From a virus, in IMG/VR virus record IMGVR_UViG_3300043803_002147, positions 1-28,663 of that record: a stretch of DNA of 28,663 nt, one strand, 5' to 3'. This document shows, piece after piece, positions 12,001 to 16,895 of this stretch; position 1 is the stretch's first letter; the number at the start of each line of letters is the position of its first letter. The notes under the pieces are model-generated. The model saw only the letters and a list, made by a program, of their open reading frames with translations. It ran no database searches and had not been told where the DNA came from. Both the position numbers and the translations under genes were made by a program.

Positions 12001-13264
12001 CAACCATACCTTTGATAATTGCTTCTATTCTTGCTTTTTCTTCTTTAGGATCAGATTGTGCTTTCTTCCCTATACCAAAAAACCGTAATAGCCCTCTAGC
12101 TGCTGAACCACCAGCAGCTTCAAAATCAACACCTAAATCGTCGTCTAACCCTAAATTGCGTTGTTTTTTACCCACCCTATTTGCAGTAGATACAGAAGAA
12201 ACTACTGTAGTAGTTTTGCGTGGAGTTGTGACTACTGTTATCGGTGAAGTTGTTGGTGCAGTAGTAACTGGACTTGCGATCGCAGTAGGTAACGTTGCCG
12301 CTGTAGTCTTTTGCTGAGGCGCAGATTTAATCACGGACGGAGCCGTCAATGTTGTTACAGGTTGATTTGTAACAACGGTTTTTTGAGTAATTGTACTTGA
12401 TTGAGGAGTAACATTAGATTTTTTGGTGTTAGCGTCATGTACTTTAATAAAAGTATCAACACCATCTTTAAGAATAGCTTCTACTCGCTTCTGTTCATTT
12501 TTAGGATCTGATTGCGCTTTTTTACCTACACCAAAATAACGCAACATCATGTTACTAGTTATCCTAGTCATAGTTGGAATATCCACACCAACAGCATCTT
12601 CAATACCTCTATTAATCCCATCAGTAAAACCTTTACCAAGTCCTCCAAATATCCCGTCCATGATAGCTCTACCTGGATTAACTACCATGTCTACTTTTTG
12701 AACTTTATTTGGCGATGAAGCTTCTTTCGCTGTTTGTTGTTGAGCCGTCGCTGAAGATTGTTCTGACATTTCTTCTTTAACAGCATTTTTCACAGCATCA
12801 GCTAAACTTTTTTCTAGTTGCTTACTTAAATCAGATTCAACAGTAATAGTAATAGTTCTACTAGAAAGCCCGCCTAATCTTTCTTCTAATTCATCAAGAC
12901 TTTTGGTATCAGTATTAACTTTAATTGGATTGTTATCAAAATATTTATTAACTTCTTTAAGATGTTGTACTTTTAAATTTAAGTGCTTATTTAAATCAGT
13001 TAATTCTTTGTCATCAACATTAACAACAATAGGATTATTAGTAAAATATTTATTAACTTCTTTAAGATGTTGTACTTTTAAATTTAAGTGCTTATTTAAA
13101 TCAACTAAACTATCATCGTCCACTCCAACATTAAGATTGATATTTTCAAAGCTTTTTTCTACTGCCACAGCCGCTTCATAAGCCTTCTTCTTAGCCCGTT
13201 CCAAAGTCTTTTCTAGCTCAGAAGAATCAGCAGATAACTCTACAATTAATTCGCCTAAATTCAT
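1..13264 (-). CDS. Giant phage tail tape measure protein, C-terminus cut by window edge
   Basis: This protein sets tail length and is ejected ahead of the DNA at infection. The start ATG (13262-13264) has an AGGAG ribosome site 8 bases upstream. The frame is the same wherever I translated it (13.2, 8.4, 7.2, 5.4, 4.1, 2.7 kb and the left edge), giving at least 4,421 residues. Visible parts: a duplicated charged helical repeat (about 50-115); SPS-containing modules of the type common in tape measures (about 885-908, 1190-1215, 2170-2195), the first two followed by a glycine-rich hydrophobic helix; a HEMFH...EFSAD metallopeptidase-like domain (H1612, E1613, H1616, E1651); proline-rich repeats with IPDPW motifs (about 2475-2682); duplicated ERG-motif helices (about 3110-3390); a TIGR02675-like tape-measure domain (about 3640-3790) with SYSQLAIAAKDSKMEGQG and QQLGEKFPPAMATFARAMGV; and several hydrophobic segments after 3590. 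The tape-measure identity is secure; the boundaries of internal domains are approximate. Confidence 0.95.
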   Translation of the reverse strand, partial: MNLGELIVELSADSSELEKTLERAKKKAYEAAVAVEKSFENINLNVGVDDDSLVDLNKHLNLKVQHLKEVNKYFTNNPIVVNVDDKELTDLNKHLNLKVQHLKEVNKYFDNNPIKVNTDTKSLDELEERLGGLSSRTITITVESDLSKQLEKSLADAVKNAVKEEMSEQSSATAQQQTAKEASSPNKVQKVDMVVNPGRAIMDGIFGGLGKGFTDGINRGIEDAVGVDIPTMTRITSNMMLRYFGVGKKAQSDPKNEQKRVEAILKDGVDTFIKVHDANTKKSNVTPQSSTITQKTVVTNQPVTTLTAPSVIKSAPQQKTTAATLPTAIASPVTTAPTTSPITVVTTPRKTTTVVSSVSTANRVGKKQRNLGLDDDLGVDFEAAGGSAARGLLRFFGIGKKAQSDPKEEKARIEAIIKGMVDDYSQLQSFQAPAIVTNTLSGISNTFLLSIDETLEGLGQQSKVAISKAVRKSSQGVLNKASTQVQKAANALFNEIEGRGGESFTQVVGKQLATAAKSATNNLLKTILPNTYSVAKKFISTGGNISPIGSNSSNVGNSEAKSPSVSSSSVASSVPLINYTQPLQNSSFDALGQASLNLSSAAQSLNEFALQSKITNVQSPNLNSTVEQVKTELQTALDIPVNIPKKTKKPQPELELLPVETTASQVPQQLKQHFEAIKTNTLKNIDLSKQYAEATARENGEELVPLQIGKPKKSDEIKLQKEISLKGVSDSFTGINQYFNAEYKKLKSEFDIVKLTGTSAEIKATKEKIKKFIDNTKLAVADIDAIAKQAQDAGFDKTINSDLSKVHAGGKSQLKSRQTNAKGLLGKLNTEEKSIFDKQLTHYAPLAQQLGIDIDAGLAKGVKHGSDGVSDVARQMLDDLIEAVEKKMKIQSPSWVMFEIGMMIASGLFFGMQKGNSKVSEGARKMVTTVKSAFDPLNDLSSLGLAGTYMIPNLSDISNKAMIAMSATSTGLNMLDKVGEHHAANPDQTLFQATYGTAKNFVKDAVTDKTFTQPREAVDHLVNIAKFGTELVTPLGLKAFTNPIGSANDGVAAAFRTMAIAKSLKQAHQDTKQQTQQDSTLNYASTFKNVLPQYLKANKIGRAEALKMFGGGLKVVPDMHGSNDANLYNAGAVAMGTAASLGNAAISKFAPVANFVQTGKDVVKGLEQGILKNAGIATNAIAGLGNSIQSQIKQNMGIQSPSKVMIALGLMISSGLAIGISSGAVNVSGSMKSVIANINSGVEKYKNIKQFLSQGLDKNATNIISQTIQSLQKDFGENSFIGVELDKVKKTLEGSISKINDLLLSTPIGKNLNKLFNNIEQKITEFNQKLTSKIKNIFEQSNNFKEVGTGFMSVIGQGITSSVDKLKIKVFDTFETFFSSMMSPFIDIIAKSDNFSDFGINLFSSIGQNIINSFSKIQNLIIGSGAKIKDVYKNVLLSVQSAILTSNNFKEFAVNLFSPIGKSIANLNGNLLKTIATIGKNILTSAKNIFKNFLPDVNNVPNLKLNSTSDSDMATNQQPLEAPKLTTDLLPGQLTGNNYNKLANLVLQLTGKTASQRQIPLLEKETDPSMAGMAGAYYRGDNKIRIHAKDYEALISSDVSKLSDDLIDTILHEMFHAIQYDFGKIKTVQEASMFSPSPTLKEMAKWSSVSEFSADRRRGKYSPEVVSATFDLELGAYSFGSRYTQQAKEALKTNTSLSQSVSGSPNQVAKEVQQLQQAALKVGKSHHDTLEKLRKMNLSDEAYNKYHSMANIVRDKGISFAESLDSVESLSPEEVQQAIEKFNKIVDYINNIPETVNQKPSEISRERQKSKSTPVAKAVQSSSLEQSKLPKELQQTILSFKQTYQDISGQIKTMNLPNDIYSQAHKAIEKGHNKGTELIEVLNNIQDLSPEQANSAMEKFNQYSAYLSNIPTTINKLISKPDEVVAQEQKAPVTPRASQSIQQSEFFRNIRQVVSGSANLKELATNIISAIVQTILNPVRKYISSFIAKVTTGFTDVTDQPIVAFKQNLPQQAGQALTNTYRTISPILPTQFQAVDTESRKWETEFNKKLKPNQSQNKFNQYIPSIPVKSTEVLTNVHRAVSPILPIQFQANDFDFHKQLNSGNSNLLNNPAVNQVVNTAKKLKSTTSFKEIGSNLISSLGQGFLSVSSGVLGIVTAFAKGILSAVKKVFRIASPSGEGIDTGENLAGSMGIGINNQAQTAVNAARNMAENVRNAIADPWDTPLPMNLVFKQDLDLENQAQAHIKATKEHFQKLKIQDLLSDIGVNFGADFGHEGITSNVLSSSDLLGYLSNKSASLTPLQNTVYNRLVDDFQEQRTLAAHHFAIARADGNPVDPAVLRGLDAGFNSILLRIVEFSKRLGIKGQSIDKLLASNQSVVNTAAYQPPRFVAPKTPIPERQPGQTDQEYSQAVKRALAEDNNNYRKAKNAYNRMILGVSNTPTPRRTQLPALPPVPVYAREIIEPVTNVPLVQRTQTTIPPIPDPWNDSVQQLVNTVRQTTRTQFLLPPARERLNINSFVQTQSNLQRLAKEIVAQQPMTQLSRPQPPTIQRTIPPIPDPWNDSVQQLVNTVRQTTRTQFLLPPARERLNINSFVQTQSNLQRLAKEIVAQQPMTQLSRPQPPTIQRTSPIILPRNFVPNPNAQILSSKNFVLNPNAQIISSQKFTPNPNAQIVSSQKFTPKPDAQLILPVVQGLSPAIRSTHSLAQNSISALIAANKQVQATIAGNKVTVSSRFAPIPDPWTTPPSQTVKQMAGQYGPIPDSWLTSPRSTQAFKQVGKLLIGQIPATLSSTVPSLIPQPAGTTAPKYVFPPQTLGSTVPAYTFPVNPTPKPPIAPVPPIPPTLLDQYLNLGTDLVTNIFNAVSASIRQSTLSGYASLGQVMRNAVNAALFSLADTLKQPLHQALLSQTRSILPWFLKFIPRSFQLLPKLSFAIPFVGGMVLRFGNSIVKNLLENNILKEGGFLTNLLSSITRVDLSALSGTKTAGVTGFLHNIVSPLPLLVGSRFNPLLSLGTLSASPLYDAFSGILGLDKSVKPNPKKQAPTIEQVLQNQTKINREKALLRDVKEVGTSTNISTGVGQNLTAYPDAQRTKAEESLKRAVESGKAIPKLDELTRKALRERGVRSFVRNQMDSAELLAERENILKNPLNATSKERDFLLYIADIKKLNATTEKERDKRIISILKERGKSDQDIENIRNSGAYALLDVGDDLIKNLPTITKQPTATQTVQPRTSSASIASKELVENLGNTLLNSVLNNLDVPVIPKSVIQKLIGKKMGERSATIADAINAFGTEKSKAEQLLTRNLESGNTKRLDGLTKQILRERGVTKSVRDAMTPEQLAAAREKITKSPIDLTARERKLLKFMGDFESHAATMGNDVATRKRDAMVMSVLQERGMSRDQRKQVQQSQGGQGLSSFADNLRDNPRTGGFMGRLTEAYASNDQDAMKGLVKEGLRKTGMSAKQIDAIDPKLLDTATAGLMTTLSGLQAKFREKGFDMGKALAKGLKDSMVNLANAKDDLEYNAKKVMGQANFGDSVGLIFRRMFRGTAATQGQFAEMYNQMGAGVKKAMFGGSKEGDEMFPNVLQFFGSIATTLAPITTMIGAITPLLLPLAPIITGIGMAVNMVAPHVAKLIDGIQRVEVLQRRFKFLGGSKEGGIAEFKYAKDIANKLNVPSEVAANSYSQLAIAAKDSKMEGQGVKDLFEGITSSLSALGINGQDASLVFMAYTQILAKGKLSMEELRQQLGEKFPPAMATFARAMGVTVPEMNELVASGGILSQDILPKVAKVLKEDYGSAASDQAGGLVVALNKLGNVGFEITTIFTDKLGGTLAFFVNTFANILGVLSGALKELIPLVKSFMIGFAATISIGLTIILSKFGPFVVAMKSLQNFLLATFSAITTNMMPMVIGIVSDVADGWLGAEKNLIDNMSQGINNMIVVVFSTIDTAMRSMSDHQVSFGTVFGGLIQGAEQAGSIIDWLKGVFAGFFKILPSGIVEILAIVFMLEQGTGLLVMALWPAIKGLWGGITGIFGATAKAFYGVMGSLKAVVELMMTSSAVASNATNNVAKSGVRSMAIVQGALGFLSKALLHFGLAYAVLMFSKGDFSDPLRESINKSTADINKHLNQVRLNINQTTEAFNKATKSVEKLGNTITHALPAKGVQLDVRSLWGGGDWKWDDAVRETNAKYRQGGSGPSAMDVIGTGALYAGGAGYAAAAGSKAIKAIVDLAVKTAPILASNAALGSAPGPRMAVPLFGRLATAIAPVVAIMGPWGLAIAGLIATIVAVGVALDAFAPKITEAQLNTEEKGGLPEEIKQIINAKKAGERLDASSMQVIKLYKDQQLSNERLKEFMASIGLDGKNPYSFVARPVVPMTQEQKEEFEDTDPVKNITKSIEDKKASLQELEKNAGTTETEKSKARSKQGYKTVQE
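3080..3935 (-). repeat. Duplicated ~205-residue module with ERG helices inside the tape measure
   Basis: Two related segments are encoded at about 3690-3935 and 3080-3325. Each carries a pair of motifs about 70 residues apart: ALRERGVRSF then ILKERGKSDQ in the first, and ILRERGVTKS then VLQERGMSRD in the second. Each is followed by a stretch rich in Lys, Arg and Glu (for example NATSKERDFLL and DLTARERKLLK). The DNA copies have diverged, so this is an old internal duplication. The function is unknown; helical packing along the tail lumen is an inference. Confidence 0.6.
5219..5386 (-). repeat. Four tandem 42-bp units (14 residues) in the tape measure
   Basis: Unit starts fall at 5219, 5261, 5303 and 5345, exactly 42 bp apart. 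The middle unit encodes KFTPNPNAQIVSSQ, with variants in the others. The repeat keeps the reading frame and lies next to the larger 225-bp duplication in a proline-rich, probably extended part of the protein. Confidence 0.85.
5391..5840 (-). repeat. Near-identical 225-bp tandem duplication (75 residues) in the tape measure
   Basis: Copy one is 5391-5615 and copy two 5616-5840, with only a handful of mismatches (for example the aatgag/aacgag and ggtggt/ggaggt variants). Each encodes a segment with the motif PIPDPWNDSVQQLVNTV and a following NINSFVQTQSNLQRL. The high nucleotide identity shows a recent duplication. Related IPDPW/IPDSW motifs occur further on at about 5055 and 4990. Confidence 0.92.
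12021..12532 (-). repeat. Diverged pair of GKKAQSDPK motifs 152 residues apart in the tape measure
   Basis: Segments beginning at 12477 and 12021, 456 bp apart, both encode a glycine-rich helix ending in F-G-(V/I)-GKKAQSDPK, then E-x3-R-(V/I)-EAI and a hydrophobic tail. They are a second, older duplication in the N-terminal fifth of the protein. Serine/threonine-rich linkers separate them. Confidence 0.7.
12923..13111 (-). repeat. Two 35-residue charged helical repeats near the tape-measure N-terminus
   Basis: The DNA at 12923-13006 recurs at 13028-13111 with a period of 105 bp. The repeated peptide includes LNKHLNLKVQHLKEVNKYF followed by NNPI and a Val/Asp-rich strand. The composition suggests alternating helix and short strand. 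The period is a multiple of three and the frame is kept. Confidence 0.85.
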
Positions 13265-13288
13265 AATATTAACTCCTATAAAGAAAAA

Positions 13289-13319
13289 GATTACAGACTA
13301 AGAATATTAATCTGTAATC
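13289..13319 (-). terminator. Terminator- or attenuator-like hairpin between chaperone and tape-measure genes
   Basis: A perfect 9-bp inverted repeat (GATTACAGA at 13289-13297, TCTGTAATC at 13311-13319) overlaps the chaperone stop codon. In the direction of transcription it is followed by TTTTTCTTT. The stem is A+T-rich, so termination is probably partial. It lies just upstream of the tape-measure ribosome site and could lower expression of that gene relative to the tail tube and chaperone genes. Confidence 0.55.
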
Positions 13320-13716
13320 AAGAAAGTAGCAGATTCAAAGCTGATAGAACCGGAGCGGGCAACCGATTGTTTTTGATAATATCCTTAACAATGTTTTCCG
13401 TTGCTTGGCTAATCTTGCGGGTATCCCCTCTAATATCGTCAGGAAAGGGTAGCAAATCAATGAACTCCATGTTGGGGTCAGTGTCTTTTTTGAACCCGTT
13501 AAACAATCCCGTCCAACCGATTGCATGAACCCGTCCCTCAATATTAGCCTGTTCCCTCCGGTGTTGTTCAAGTGCCTCAATGCACTCAAATACTACGTGA
13601 ATAGGCTGGTCTAAGAAACTATCCCAGTCTCTAAATCTGGGGTCAGAAACTCGGTAGGATTGGATTCGCCAGTAAATACTTCCCCAGTCAACTGAAGAAC
13701 TGGTAGCTGCTCCCCC
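13318..13716 (-). CDS. Tail assembly chaperone extension, reached by -1 frameshift (gpGT-like)
   Basis: This frame is open from a TGA at 13717-13719 to its own TGA at 13318-13320. It has no convincing start of its own: the first usable codon is a TTG far inside, at 13506. It overlaps the 3' end of the 287-codon gene by about 105 bases in the -1 frame. Encoded residues look protein-like and hydrophilic, with VDWGSIYWRIQSYR, an aromatic-rich DPRFRDWDSFLDQPI segment, EALEQHRREQANIEGR and HAIGWTGLFNG. Position between tail tube and tape measure, plus the -1 register, match the G/GT tail chaperones of siphophages. Read as an extension of the upstream gene, it would give a fusion of about 380-390 residues. 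The exact shift site is not certain. Confidence 0.7.
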   Translation of the reverse strand, partial: GGAATSSSVDWGSIYWRIQSYRVSDPRFRDWDSFLDQPIHVVFECIEALEQHRREQANIEGRVHAIGWTGLFNGFKKDTDPNMEFIDLLPFPDDIRGDTRKISQATENIVKDIIKNNRLPAPVLSALNLLLS

Positions 13717-14474
13717 TCAGTTACAGGTGCGGGTGCTGATTCTGGTTCTACCTTCCAACGACTACGCTCGTTCTCATAGAATTTGTAGATAGCAGATACA
13801 AATTCATCACTACAGTCCTTAGTGTCTTCTTCAGACCACTCATCTGTACCAACTACGTAAGACTTGGTTGAGTTATTGTAAAGAAACCCTACAGTCATGG
13901 GTAGATTTTCAGATACAGGTTGAACTCTAAGTATCAATCCTGTGTCTGAGGGTTGATAGTTGCCCAACACAGTGACTAAACAATCGCCGAAGCGAATTAC
14001 TTGTCCATCCTGTAATGGGAAGTGGGTTGAAGCAACGGAAATACTTGTGGAATTGAAAGGTACTGATGATGTGAGTTCCACTGGGAAAGCCACCCGTTTC
14101 TTAATGAACAGGGTAGCCACTGAAATGGACACAGAGGCACTGTCAATAGAACTCAGAGCATTTAGTTCAGTGAAGTCTTCAATGTAGTCGTAAATGACAT
14201 CAGAGTTATCAACTTCAGTCGCACCATCAGCAGACCGAGTAGGAGAAAGTAATTCTTGGGCTTCTGCAATTGTGACACCACGGTCTACAGAAATCTTTTT
14301 AACCAGCTTAGACGCGATAATAGCAGCTTTTTGACGTTTAGCATCAATGCTATCAATGTCCCTAGCTTCACCGACGCTCAAAGAACCGCGTTTTTCTAAA
14401 TAGATAATTCCCGTGGACTCATTACCCACGGGAATAACTTCATACTTGGCTTTTTTGTTAATTATTGGGCGCAT
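13611..14474 (-). CDS. Tail assembly chaperone, N-terminal (gpG-like) protein
   Basis: This 287-residue protein lies immediately before the tape measure and its -1 extension, the standard place of the siphophage tail chaperone that coats the tape measure during tail assembly. The N-terminal 75 residues are charged and helical (YLEKRGSLSVGEARDID, ending in an AEAQELL motif). A segment with ATLFIKKRVAFPVEL resembles the helix often seen in these chaperones. The C-terminus is acidic and Pro-rich. The gene starts 13 bases inside the preceding 79-codon gene, so translation is probably coupled. The assignment is from position and overall look; no residue motif proves it. Confidence 0.65.
   Translation of the reverse strand: MRPIINKKAKYEVIPVGNESTGIIYLEKRGSLSVGEARDIDSIDAKRQKAAIIASKLVKKISVDRGVTIAEAQELLSPTRSADGATEVDNSDVIYDYIEDFTELNALSSIDSASVSISVATLFIKKRVAFPVELTSSVPFNSTSISVASTHFPLQDGQVIRFGDCLVTVLGNYQPSDTGLILRVQPVSENLPMTVGFLYNNSTKSYVVGTDEWSEEDTKDCSDEFVSAIYKFYENERSRWKVEPESAPAPVTEGEQLPVLQLTGEVFTGESNPTEFLTPDLETGIVS
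13710..13719 (-). other. Candidate -1 frameshift site (G-run)
   Basis: In the mRNA the zero-frame codons here are GAG-GGG-GAG, preceded in the -1 frame by the TGA that opens the extension frame. Slippage of the GGG tRNA by one base re-pairs perfectly. The A-site codon (GAG to GGA) does not, so this is not a textbook X-XXY-YYZ heptamer. I found no better heptamer in the overlap down to 13611. Confidence 0.35.
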
Positions 14475-14701
14475 AATTCAATCTCTAAATTATCTTGGGA
14501 ATCTGCTAAAAGTTGATAGGTTGCCACCTGTTTAACGGAATCAGGAATCTTGACTTGATAAGAGGAGTAGCGATCAGAAACGGTAATTTGCCCTGACAGC
14601 CCTCCTCTAAAAACTGCCGCACCGCATAGCAACCTATCCTCATCCATGCGGCAGTTAATGAGGACAGCTAATAACCCAGTGCTATCCTTGAGAACCTTCA
14701 T
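14462..14701 (-). CDS. Small tail-module protein of unknown function
   Basis: A 79-residue protein whose ATG overlaps the stop codon of the tail tube gene (TAATG) and whose end overlaps the next gene by 13 bases, so the three are translated together. It appears to be mostly beta strand with alternating polar and hydrophobic residues (LLAVLINCR, GQITVSDRYSSYQVKIP). I do not recognise a family. Its place suggests a structural or assembly accessory of the tail tube. Confidence 0.75.
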   Translation of the reverse strand: MKVLKDSTGLLAVLINCRMDEDRLLCGAAVFRGGLSGQITVSDRYSSYQVKIPDSVKQVATYQLLADSQDNLEIELCAQ

Positions 14702-15462
14702 TAGTTAGGGTTGTAATTGGGGAATCCGGTACTAGAACCACCAGAAGCGTAGTAAGCAGGAGTCCAAAATATCTCATCTTGAAACTCTAAAGTGAAAGTA
14801 TATTTCATGACTTCCATCTGTGTTGCTGGCATGGTCAAAGCCGTTACTTTAGATGCACCTTCCAGTTTTGAGCCATTGGGATAGGTAGCGATCGCGTACA
14901 ATTCCCGATTCATATATATAGGGTCAAAGAATGTCCGTTTAACAAATTGTTCTAAAGCAATGTCACCGACGTACTCAATGCCTTCTACAGTAAGTTCTCT
15001 TTTAGTACGGACAATAGCAGAACTAGTACCACTACCAGATTGGGCGTGAGTAGTGTCCACCACAGTGGGACTAAGTTGAGGTCCAAGGTTGGTAATCCCT
15101 AATACAGGAAACATATCCTGAACTAATCTAGCAGTAGAGTTAGCTGCAATAGAATCTAAAAGAGGTGCAATTGTTAAAGATATAGTAGAACCACCTGATA
15201 AAGTAGCATTAGCGAGTAACAATACTTCTACTCGCCCCAATGGACTAGTGGGAGCAACAAAAGAAAGGGCAGTACCAGCAGCAATAGTATAATTAACACC
15301 AGTAGTAGCGGTAACATTAATACTAGTAGCACCTTCTAAAGCACCAAGTCCACAAGTCAAAGTAGTCACACTGAGATTGCGGTTGTTCTCTCCCAACATT
15401 TTTAAGTCAAGAGCAAAGTTTTGGAGAATTACGGTCTGAACCGGACGATTAGCTAAAGCCAT
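14701..15462 (-). CDS. Major tail (tube) protein, probable
   Basis: A 253-residue protein that should polymerise as the tail tube. The start is preceded by AGGAG, 8 bases away, a strong site as expected for a major structural protein. The body is beta-rich, with a Ser/Thr/Ala-rich insertion at about 35-115 (ALEGATSINVTATTGVNYTI) that looks like an immunoglobulin-like or viral beta domain. It has a tube-protein-like C-terminal half: VEGIEYVGDIALEQFV, a TFFDPIYMNRELYAIATYP strand pair and TFTLEFQDEIFW. Location between the tail completion genes and the chaperone supports this. A short Gly/Asn/Pro tail ends the protein. Confidence 0.75.
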   Translation of the reverse strand: MALANRPVQTVILQNFALDLKMLGENNRNLSVTTLTCGLGALEGATSINVTATTGVNYTIAAGTALSFVAPTSPLGRVEVLLLANATLSGGSTISLTIAPLLDSIAANSTARLVQDMFPVLGITNLGPQLSPTVVDTTHAQSGSGTSSAIVRTKRELTVEGIEYVGDIALEQFVKRTFFDPIYMNRELYAIATYPNGSKLEGASKVTALTMPATQMEVMKYTFTLEFQDEIFWTPAYYASGGSSTGFPNYNPN

Positions 15463-15505
15463 TTATAAACTCCTAAGCAATTACAAAATAAATGTAAACA
15501 AAAAA

Positions 15506-16126
15506 TTAAACACCGCGAGTAACACGGATTGCATTGTAAAAAGCATCAAAATCAATACTAGGCGCGTTACCTGATGAATCAGTGAGGTTAATTGCTGTGG
15601 TAGCATTAGCAACAGTCCCAGCAGTGCTTCCAAGACTACCATCGTAAAAATAGATGGTAGGGCGAATGGTAATTACAGAACCGGATTTTTGGTAAAGTAA
15701 TCTAATTCCCCACATAGTAGGAGAAATTGCGGGTGGTGCAAACTGTAGTGTAGAGCTATTGGCAGTTGTACTACTTACAGTTGCGTTCACACTAATAGTG
15801 ATAGAAGTAGTGCTATTGATAGTCAGCACAGTGTTAGGAGCAATAGTACCACCGCCAGACGATACTGTGACTACATCGCCGACACGCACATTAGCAAACC
15901 CGTTAGCAGTGGTAGTAGTAATAGTTGCGCTGCCACTGGTAATATTGCAAGCAGCAACAGTGAAAGTGCTAGGGGTGATGTTACCGTGATTAAAAGGCAA
16001 AAAGTAAGATTCTTCAGCGGTAACACCAGCACCGTCTACTTCTACTGCTGTACCTGCGGTAATTACAGCAGTAGTAGTATTGGTTGTAACAGATTTTGGT
16101 CTACTAAAATCTAAGTTAATTGGCAT
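15506..16126 (-). CDS. Beta-rich structural protein of unknown function in the tail module
   Basis: A 206-residue, Thr/Ser/Ala-rich protein with repeated short strands such as GSATITTTTANGFANVRVGD and TINSTTSITISVNATVSSTT, typical of phage decoration, fibre or tube beta domains. The C-terminus (SIDFDAFYNAIRVTRGV) looks like a folded end. It sits between the tail terminator and tail tube genes. The upstream ribosome site is weak. It could be a second tube-associated protein or a virion decoration; the sequence does not decide. Confidence 0.7.
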   Translation of the reverse strand: MPINLDFSRPKSVTTNTTTAVITAGTAVEVDGAGVTAEESYFLPFNHGNITPSTFTVAACNITSGSATITTTTANGFANVRVGDVVTVSSGGGTIAPNTVLTINSTTSITISVNATVSSTTANSSTLQFAPPAISPTMWGIRLLYQKSGSVITIRPTIYFYDGSLGSTAGTVANATTAINLTDSSGNAPSIDFDAFYNAIRVTRGV

Positions 16127-16142
16127 AATTTTTAAGTGGTTG

Positions 16143-16511
16143 TTATGTGACTATGGGGTCAAAAATGACAATCCTGCTTTGTTCTAGTATATCAGAAGTA
16201 GCGGGAATGTGTGTATAACGTAAGACTGGAAACCGTCTTTCTATCTTAGCGATCGCCGTTGGTAAATTAGAATTTTTTACCCAATTACGCAATAGAATTT
16301 CCCATTGCTGAGGCTTATATCTTGACCCGGCACTGGTAGCTTTAGCCGCAACATTAGGGGTTTCCTTGATCAAACATTCAAGCCCGTTACTTGCAGATGG
16401 TGGTTGAGATGAACTACCGTATACCCAGATTGAAGGCAACCCATTAGTATAAGTACCCAACTCAGTAGCCAGTAGCGTTGCCAGAATTTTTCTGAGGTCA
16501 ATTGCCTTCAT
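16143..16511 (-). CDS. Tail terminator / tail completion protein, probable
   Basis: This 122-residue protein is in the place of the gpU-like tail terminator that caps the tube and joins it to the head. It has an N-terminal helix (IDLRKILATLLATELG), a central strand pair (GLECLIKETPNV), QQWEILLRNW, then a helix TAIAKIERRFP and a final strand RIVIFDP. That helix-strand pattern is usual in the family, but I see no single diagnostic motif. It starts 14 bases inside the upstream gene with an AGGTG ribosome site. Confidence 0.6.
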   Translation of the reverse strand: MKAIDLRKILATLLATELGTYTNGLPSIWVYGSSSQPPSASNGLECLIKETPNVAAKATSAGSRYKPQQWEILLRNWVKNSNLPTAIAKIERRFPVLRYTHIPATSDILEQSRIVIFDPIVT

Positions 16512-16893
16512 ATTGCACCTGGTAAGAGTCTTTCAGTTCCCCAGTGTCCACAATGTCACGGGGTGAACCAACTACATCCCCACTCTTACGGACGGTGGTG
16601 CGTGGCCATTGCCAACGGACATCCTCAAGATTTGCCTGACAAGCTTCACCAAACCCTTCAGACATAGCCATAAAAGCTTGTTTGAAGTCCTCACTTTGGT
16701 TAAACCCGTCAGCATATTCACCCAAAAAATCATACTCATCAATAGCAGCACCAACCCAAGGACGGGCTGGGTTTTCAGAGCCATTAGAGAAAGTCGCGCC
16801 TTCATGGACAATCACTGCATGAGGGGCAGTCCATGCGTGGGTAGCAGTGAGTTTTCGGGGAATTTTAATACTTTTCCAATTAGCTACAACCAT
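16498..16893 (-). CDS. HK97 gp10-like head-tail/tail completion protein
   Basis: A 131-residue protein with the usual ending of HK97 gp10-like neck proteins: an aromatic stretch DVRWQWPR, then GSPRDIVDTGELKDSYQVQYEG near the C-terminus. The (I/V)VDTG-x-L-x-DS motif is the clearest sign. Preceded by an AGGG ribosome site and followed by an overlapping tail terminator candidate. It probably acts at the head-tail joint. A preceding segment (NPARPWVGAAI) also fits the family. Confidence 0.7.
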   Translation of the reverse strand: MVVANWKSIKIPRKLTATHAWTAPHAVIVHEGATFSNGSENPARPWVGAAIDEYDFLGEYADGFNQSEDFKQAFMAMSEGFGEACQANLEDVRWQWPRTTVRKSGDVVGSPRDIVDTGELKDSYQVQYEGN

Positions 16894-16895
16894 AA

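Noticed and set aside
378-12317. Many plus-strand open frames (for example 378-911, 8652-9284, 10356-10724)
   Set aside because: All lie antisense to the continuous tape-measure frame and are shadows of its low stop-codon density.
13335-13589. Minus-strand frame of 84 codons before the tape measure
   Set aside because: It competes with the frameshifted chaperone extension; its residues look random and no ribosome site fits.
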